The notes under the pieces: generated by a model
What the model saw: the letters and a program-made list of their open reading frames with translations, nothing else
Database searches by the model: none
Told to the model about the DNA's origin: nothing
Position numbers and translations under genes: made by a program
Shown: positions 58,266-64,000 of the stretch, piece by piece
Numbering within the stretch: the stretch's first letter is position 1
Layout: the number at the start of each line of letters is the position of its first letter
Source of the DNA: Triatoma infestans
Taxonomy: Eukaryota > Arthropoda > Insecta > Hemiptera > Reduviidae
Reading direction: 5' to 3'
Length of the DNA: 64,000 bases
Assembly (NCBI GenBank): GCA_011037195.1
Contig: JAAEAF010000214.1
Location: forward strand, 1 to 64,000

Positions 58266-58994
58266 AAGCCACGTACAGACTTGTGAGCCGTTCGACGAAC
58301 TGTTCGGCAAACCGTTCGACGAACCTCGCGTCCAGACCGGTGCAACAAAACGGCGATCCGAGCAAACTACTGCAACATTTGAACCAACATGCAACAAGGT
58401 TTGCGCGATCCATCGGTTGTCGTAATTTCAACGAACCATCAAAGGATGTTGCGCGATTATGTTGCAGCTAGTCTGTACGCGATAGCGAACAAATACTTGC
58501 AACGTATAATTTTGTTTCACATTCTTCTATGAAACAATAGCAACGCTAGCTAAAAATCGCAGAGTTATTGCTAATCTTTCTTGAACTGACACTGCTTCCC
58601 GCAGAATAGTATTTTTTTTTTAGCAATTATTGGCCCGATTAAATTAAGTAATTAAATCGAAATCTTCCAGGGCCATTCTTATGATATTGTGAATACTGTA
58701 GTCTTAAATCCGATATTACGGGTTACCCCATAATTAGTTCTATCACTAAACATATGACATTGCCACCAACGTCTGCGGCTTCTTTTTTAGTTTTCACTTT
58801 TTAAATACAAATGAATATACCCCGTGTGCTGCTGCCATGGCATGAATAACCATATTAAAATAAACTTATGTATCTGCACAATAATGGAAAACTGACGAAC
58901 ATACCCCCACCACTATCTTTTAAGTGTTCATCGAACCGTTCGCCGACGTTTCGTCAAACTGTTCCCGGAACGGTTCGCAGGTCTGTAAGAGGCT
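58266..58994. mobile_element. DNA transposon/MITE with long inverted ends
   Basis: Left AGCCACGTACAGACTTGTGA (58266 on) and right end inverted AGCCTCTTACAGACCTGCGA (58994 back) are inverted repeats, each followed by accgttc and gaactgttc blocks. A further inverted acagac (tctgtacgcg at about 58470) lies inside, so two layers may be present. It interrupts the hairpin end of an R copy, which continues as aaaagaaagtcgtttgagtg. The superfamily is uncertain. Confidence 0.65.
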
Positions 58995-59039
58995 CAAAAG
59001 AAAGTCGTTTGAGTGTTTCTCACCAGATTTTTTCTATTT

Positions 59040-59560
59040 TTTAAACAACCGGAAATGATGACTGGTCGCTTCCTGTTTTTAGCTGTAGCAAAAACAAAAA
59101 AAAAAAGGAAACCAATCTACACAGGTGACAATTTGTATGACAGGTAGAAAGGCGGTATGAGTTAGTAGAAGGGCAGCAGTGGACAGACCTCACACTAGAG
59201 TAATTACAGAGTAAGGGGGAAAGATATCCCAAATTGAAGGGTGAGTGTTACCATCCCCTCCTCCTCTAGGGATCAAGGGTAATAAATTTTTGTGATGGGA
59301 GGTTTTTGTACGTGAGCCTGTTGACTGGTACACAACACAATGGTGGCGCACTCTGTCAATAGCAATAGTAAACATGACAAAGAATTGTACATGGCAATAA
59401 GGGAAATAAAAGCTGAGAAGCACCACCACTCTTATTATCCAGTAGCAGGCTGGCGACAAATCGAACTACAATTGCTAAAACTGGCGCCACAGAAATTAGA
59501 CTACCCAAAAGAAATAATAGTATAAATAAAGACAGGATGCTACGTAATTGTTGAGTACCA
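59040..59560. other. Unassigned segment after an R-family end
   Basis: More GC than its flanks. A small plus frame at 59340-59525 is open with Lys/His-rich residues but no known motif. Confidence 0.3.
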
Positions 59561-60185
59561 CGCTATCTATGGTCTTCACAGGTGGCGCAACTAATCTGGG
59601 TTTTCTTTGGCCTGTTTGCTACATATTTTGACTTGTCTCTTGCTCTTGGTAAGAGAAAGTATTGCGATAGTGCCAAAACTTTCGAAAGTGAGTTTTCAAA
59701 ACAGGAAAACATGTTTTGAAGTCCCCTGAATACGAAAAAGTTGTTTTGAGCGAATGATTTCTGTGTTTTTTTTTTGTTTGTTTGTTTTTGTTTAGACATC
59801 ATGCTCCGCTCTTCGAGCACTACATGAAATTATTTGTCAGAACTATTATAAAGTAAACAATTTAATTACTGTTAGACTAACTAACTTCTTATGAAAATGA
59901 ATAATTATTAACTTATATAAACATAAAAGAAAATGAAACATACTTATTTCGGAAAAATAATACGATCAATCAATCATTTTATTTATTTTATTATTTATTT
60001 TTTTATTATTTTTTCTAACATTTATTTTTATCTCATTATTATTATTATTATTATTCTGCTTTCAATCTTTGCCTTTTTTTATCAATCATATTTCGAAAAG
60101 CCGATGATACGAAAAGTGCTAATCATTCAAAAATTTTAACATTTCTATGATATAATTATTAAATTGAGAAGAAAAGTCCCTCTCC
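59561..60185. other. R-family end piece, then AT-rich
   Basis: An R end (ttggtaagagaaagtattgcgatagtg) is at about 59647. 59820-60185 is AT-rich with (ATT)n at about 60035-60055. Confidence 0.4.
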
Positions 60186-60189
60186 AACT

Positions 60190-60920
60190 AAGTGTACTTT
60201 GAAGGTGGCCAATGTACGCCCTTGGAGACATCATGTTGTAACAAAATTTGCCTTGCCTGAAGGAGAGCGCTGCACTCCTAGAGTAGATGATCCACTGTCT
60301 GGGGAGAAGTCTGGTCACAGGAGCACACGGGCTTGGTAGAATATTATTGAGCCTGTGAAGATGGGCTGCTATTTTGCCCTGAAAGAAGCTGAGTCAGCTT
60401 GTATTTGTTTTTGAAATACTCCGTTTCAAGAAGCATCGCAATGGATGGAAAAATCCCTTGGTCAGTTGACCCGTCAGTGAGTCTTTTCAAAGTTTCACCC
60501 GTCAATGCGTTAGGGGAAAATTGTTGTAACTGCTTAGAATGTCCTTATTTTTGGAGGCCGCTTTTGCCAGCTTCACATTCGTTACCTTCCACACCAACAT
60601 GGGCTTTCACCCATGACATAGAGATAAGGCAACGCTGCTTGATCTAAATAGCCTAATTCTAATCGCTTTAATGAGCGGAAGATGGTCAGAGAGTCAATAG
60701 TTATGCGGCTGGCGGTTCTGATTTTTTTCATCAGAACATACATATTTTTCTAACCAATCCAAAGCCTTCTCAAGTGCCAGCTGCTCCGCCTGGTTGTTAG
60801 AAAAATGTCCATCTAGCCCATATTTTTGTTCTGCAACTGGCATTCCCTTCTAAATGCTAAAATGTCCTTCCTTGCTTCTGTCGGTAAATATCTCCAGGTC
60901 GAGTGGAGACTTAAGATCCA
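60190..60920 (-). mobile_element. LINE RNase H domain and C-terminus
   Basis: Minus strand from about 60840: KYGLDGHFSNNQAEQLALEK followed by ALDWLE. NNQAE(Q/L) carries the catalytic Glu of RNase H, and ID SLTIF follows near 60700 in another frame. Near 60290 is SPVCSCDQTSPQTVDHLL followed by CSALLQAR, the terminal Cys-His region. Several frameshifts and stops. Confidence 0.75.
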
Positions 60921-61125
60921 TGCTTATGGCCGGAATATTCGCAGGATGCTGCTATGGTGTGAAATCCGTAGGCCTATCCAACAAAGATCCATTCAATCCA
61001 TCTACTATTTTACCGTCATGTATTTTATCATGAAGTATCAAATCCTGTATTTGCAGATAGATCGGCTTTATCCCAGCAATTAATCAAGCCGCATTATAAG
61101 AAACTGTCTGGCAGCCCTTAATTAA

Positions 61126-61128
<3 letters not shown>

Positions 61129-61162
<34 letters not shown>

Positions 61163-61174
61163 CGTGTGTGCGTA
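61129..61174. repeat. (TG)n microsatellite inside R family
   Basis: The run replaces the CA/TG-rich part normally present in R copies (ACACACACACAT). It may have grown from that seed. Confidence 0.9.
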
Positions 61175-61500
61175 TGAACAAAATTGCAAAAACGAAAAAT
61201 CGTAGGAACCTCAAACTTGGTACTCCGTTTATATACTACCACCACATCTGACAAGAAGGTTTCGAACAAAATCCATCAACAAGAAATGCGGTTTTACTAA
61301 ATGTTTATTAAGTTTTTGCGTTTTTCAATGAAAACGGTTCCAACGATTTTCTTTAAATTTCGTATACTATCTGTAACGTAAATATCTGTCACTTTTATTA
61401 TTTGAAACATTTCCCATTTATTTGAAAATTTTATTTTTTGGGGGGTTCTCGGAGGAACAGTAGCGTTAAACTGATAGGTGAAACTGTAGCTCTCTCCTTA
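61175..61500 (+). repeat. R-family fragment
   Basis: aaaacgaaaaatcgtaggaacctcaaacttgg and catcaacaagaaatgcggttttac, then ttctcggaggaacagtagcgtta. Confidence 0.65.
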
Positions 61501-62480
61501 AAGTAAAAGGTTTCATAATGAAGAAAGCAGCATGAACATCAAACAAGCAGGTTTGCTGGTGAGATGGTGGATGTGAACTGAACTGAAGCAGAGTTGGTTT
61601 CCTTGGTTTAAGAGGAAGACGTAGGGAGGCATGTTGTTGTTACCCATTGGGCATGCTGGGTTGGTTTAATTGGAGTTGTCTGTGATGAGTGTGGGATTAT
61701 ATAGCAACTCATCACTTCCCGAGAAGTTACTTCCAACTCAAAGAGTAAAGCACCCTTTTTGGTGGGGGAATACTGTTGGAGTGACTTTGGTGATGGGAAT
61801 TTTGGTTGGATGAGAGAGAAAGATATCTTACTGTCTGTGTTTCTCTCAAAGTAAGCTTGGCCGAGGGAAGCTGCGCTATAAGAGATGAACAGAGAGTGTT
61901 TCCCCACCTCTCCACATCCGCCCTGCTATTTTCTCCAAGAATGGTGGCCAGACGGTTTGGGCTTCTAATCTAGTTAGTACGTCATCATTCATCTCCAACT
62001 AGATGGTATAAAGGGAGAGAGAGAGCGGTTAGTGTACCGCCTCCCTTTTGCCGCCAACTTCACTATATAGTGTACATCTTCTAACCACATTAACTGGCTA
62101 CCCCGACCGTTCACGGCCCCTCTACGGCAACCCATCATCTTTCACCCAGACTTACACAACTGTATCCATTTTACTGACGGCAATTACATTGAACGGTTAT
62201 CTAAATTATTGTCATCTCTAAATTAACTCACTTTTTCCTTTAAATATTACTGTAATTAAATTTTCAGTTGCTGGGTTTACTCTTGTTGAAATTCAATCAC
62301 GCATAAAACCCAGTTAATTTCCTCTTTTTTTTATTCACCTTTTAAAACAAAAATAGGATATTTAAAGATTTCGTAAAAATTTTAAATAGCTTAAAGTTGA
62401 TATTCGTTTAAGAAATTCTTAAGGAATTCCATTCGAAGTTTTTGAACGAGATCCGCTCACCGAAAATGCGGATTTACTGA
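61501..62480. other. Non-repetitive block with a TATA-like site
   Basis: No R, SINE or LINE sequence recognised. TATAAAG at about 62008 is followed by a GA run and GGTTAGTG about 30 bp on, which resembles a TATA box plus initiator. No coding sequence was recognised downstream. Confidence 0.3.
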
Positions 62481-62489
62481 TTATTACAT

Positions 62490-63235
62490 TTTCTCAGCAC
62501 TTTACTATAAGAGGAAATATTGCGATCGTGCCAAATTTCCGATATCGCTTTTTCACCGGAAATACATGTTTTGAGGTCTCACTGAGATCGAAAAAATGTA
62601 TTTTTAGAAATTGGTGTATGTGTGTGTGTGTGTTTGTGGCCAGCATAACTCAATAAAGGAAAAGCTCAAGAAAGTTCGTACTTGACATTTAGTTTAAGTG
62701 TTGTCAAGTGACCAGACAATAAGATTTTGAATAAAATGAGTCAACCGGAAGTACCATTTTACTGAATAAATTTTTCATTTTCTTTTTGTGATTTTTTTTC
62801 GAAAACGGCTTCAACAATTTTCTTTAAAATTGATATATGAAATGCACATATAATGAGCTAGATATTTTATTTTAACATATAAAATTTTCCCCATATTTCC
62901 GGGAAAATTCATTTACGGGAATTCCTTGGGAAAGGTTGGGTTTATGTTTTCCTTTAAATTGCTATTTTAGTTTATTGCACAATATTCAATCACCTAAAAC
63001 AATATGAATGAGGAATAAATAAATTGCCAAAATTCCAGTTTAAAGAAAATCGGTAAACCGGAAGTGAGTCTTTACTGAACAGTTTTTTTCAGTTTTCTGC
63101 GACTTTCTTTATAAAAACACCGAAGGATTTCATTACATTTCGTTTAATTTTAAGACGATTTATCAATTGTAATTATGTTGACTGCATTAAGAAGAAGTTA
63201 TGTGGGTGTTTGACCAACAGATTTTTTTTTAAATT
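62490..63235 (+). mobile_element. R-family copy, both ends present
   Basis: Starts tactataagaggaaatattgcgatcgtgcc and ends cattaagaagaagttatgtgggtgtttgacc. About 0.73 kb, with one module fewer than the full copy. Confidence 0.65.
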
Positions 63236-64000
63236 TTCACTTTCTCTTACTCCTGTCAATTATTCAAAATTGAGATTTTGCGAAAGTCTATTTTTTTTTC
63301 AAGAAACTCTGATATTTCGTTTACATACTATCGCCGCTTTTGACAATTAGGTTTTTTGGTAAAATATTAACTAACCGGAAATGCGACTTTAGTGAAAATT
63401 TTAATTTTATCTATTTTTTATCAGTTTTTCGTGATTTTCTTGAAAAGAAAAAAGACTCCAACGATTTTCTATTAAACTTCGTATACTATCTATATACACA
63501 CACCCATACATAAATCCTTATCACTTCTATTTGAAACATTTTTCTGGGGGTTTCTATGGGAACAGTAGCGTTAAGCTTTCCTCTAAATCAACACACTTCA
63601 GAGAGAAAAAAAAAATCTGGTGGCGAAACACACAACTTTCTCTTACTCCAGTTCTCAAAATTATAATTTACCAATTTTATAGTTAGTGTACCAAATTTAA
63701 TGAAATTCGTCGAAAAACTGAAAAAAACTGTTCAATAAAAGCGCACTTCCGGTTTATTAATTTTCTTGAAACTCGAAATTTTGGCCATCTATTTATTTCT
63801 AATTAATTTTGTTTGGATGTTAGAAATGTATAATCAACTATGATAGTACTTTAAAGAAAAACATAATCCCACCACTCCCCTAATAGTGCGATTAAATTAA
63901 TTTTCCCAAAGAAATGTTTTAAATAAAAGTGGTACATCTTTGTATGTGTCGTTTATGTCGTTAGAAAATCGTTACGAGTAATTTTTGAGAAAATCGCGAA
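63236..64000. repeat. Two R-family copies facing each other, cut by window edge
   Basis: A plus copy starts at 63239 (cactttctcttactcctgtcaatt) and stops near 63605. A minus copy begins at 63616 (atctggtggcgaaacacacaactttctcttactcc) and runs off the window. The minus copy is very similar to 1111 onward. Confidence 0.65.

Noticed and set aside
58058..58471. 137-residue plus-strand open frame
   Set aside because: It runs from an R-family module into a transposon end. No domain is recognisable.
19190..64000. Homeobox exon 2 of the TLX gene
   Set aside because: I looked for a WFQNRR-type coding stretch and basic KKKKPRTSF-type start on the plus strand and found none. A profile search would be needed to exclude it fully.

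Overview
This is eukaryotic DNA, most likely from an arthropod and probably an insect with a large, transposon-rich genome. It is AT-rich, with no operons or bacterial signals. It is full of families typical of insect genomes: irritans-type mariner, Helitron, PIF/Harbinger, Jockey-like, I/R1-like and RTE-like LINEs, a Penelope-like element, and a tRNA-derived SINE. The species cannot be named from the sequence alone.

The only host gene I can support is the first coding exon of a TLX-family homeobox gene (Drosophila C15/clawless) at 18664-19189 (+). It carries an EH1 repressor motif, the TLX-specific GVIRVPA block, a FPW motif and a consensus splice donor. The homeobox exon was not found downstream, so everything from 19190 to 64000 is probably one very long first intron. 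About 2 kb around the promoter and exon (17.5-19.5 kb) is free of recognisable transposons. It holds GA and TG runs, three GCGTGG boxes and an initiator-like TCAGTC.

The rest is layered mobile DNA. The background is one high-copy family, called here the R family, with about 20 recognisable ends. A full copy is about 1.14 kb. It has a 13-bp inverted repeat (ACTTTCTCTTACT / AGTAAGAGAAAGT), roughly 283-bp internal tandem modules, and a 6-bp-stem hairpin just beyond the inner repeat. This is the architecture of Helentron-derived HINE/DINE-1 elements. Into R copies are inserted: a Helitron (25291-26521, exact TC...CTAG ends), a Harbinger element (49547-50215, TAA duplications), mariners (about 21.8-23.0 and 32.9-33.4 kb), six tRNA-SINEs, about a dozen LINE 3' ends, and five short foldback elements.

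The most unusual items are those five foldback elements (4.7, 5.4, 10.2, 13.5 and 27.4 kb). Each has inverted arms carrying a 38-nt motif that folds like a hammerhead ribozyme, and four have 9-16 bp target-site duplications, which points to retrotransposition. A Penelope-like GIY-YIG relic at 30.9-31.7 kb carries a related motif at its 3' end. One foldback has a 110-bp piece of LINE RNase H sequence in its centre that is about 95% identical to a LINE fragment 1.1 kb away.

Stretches such as 6.5-8.0, 10.9-11.9, 38.1-41.9 and 51.3-52.3 kb show no gene. The 38.1-41.9 kb block is the largest repeat-poor part of the presumed intron.
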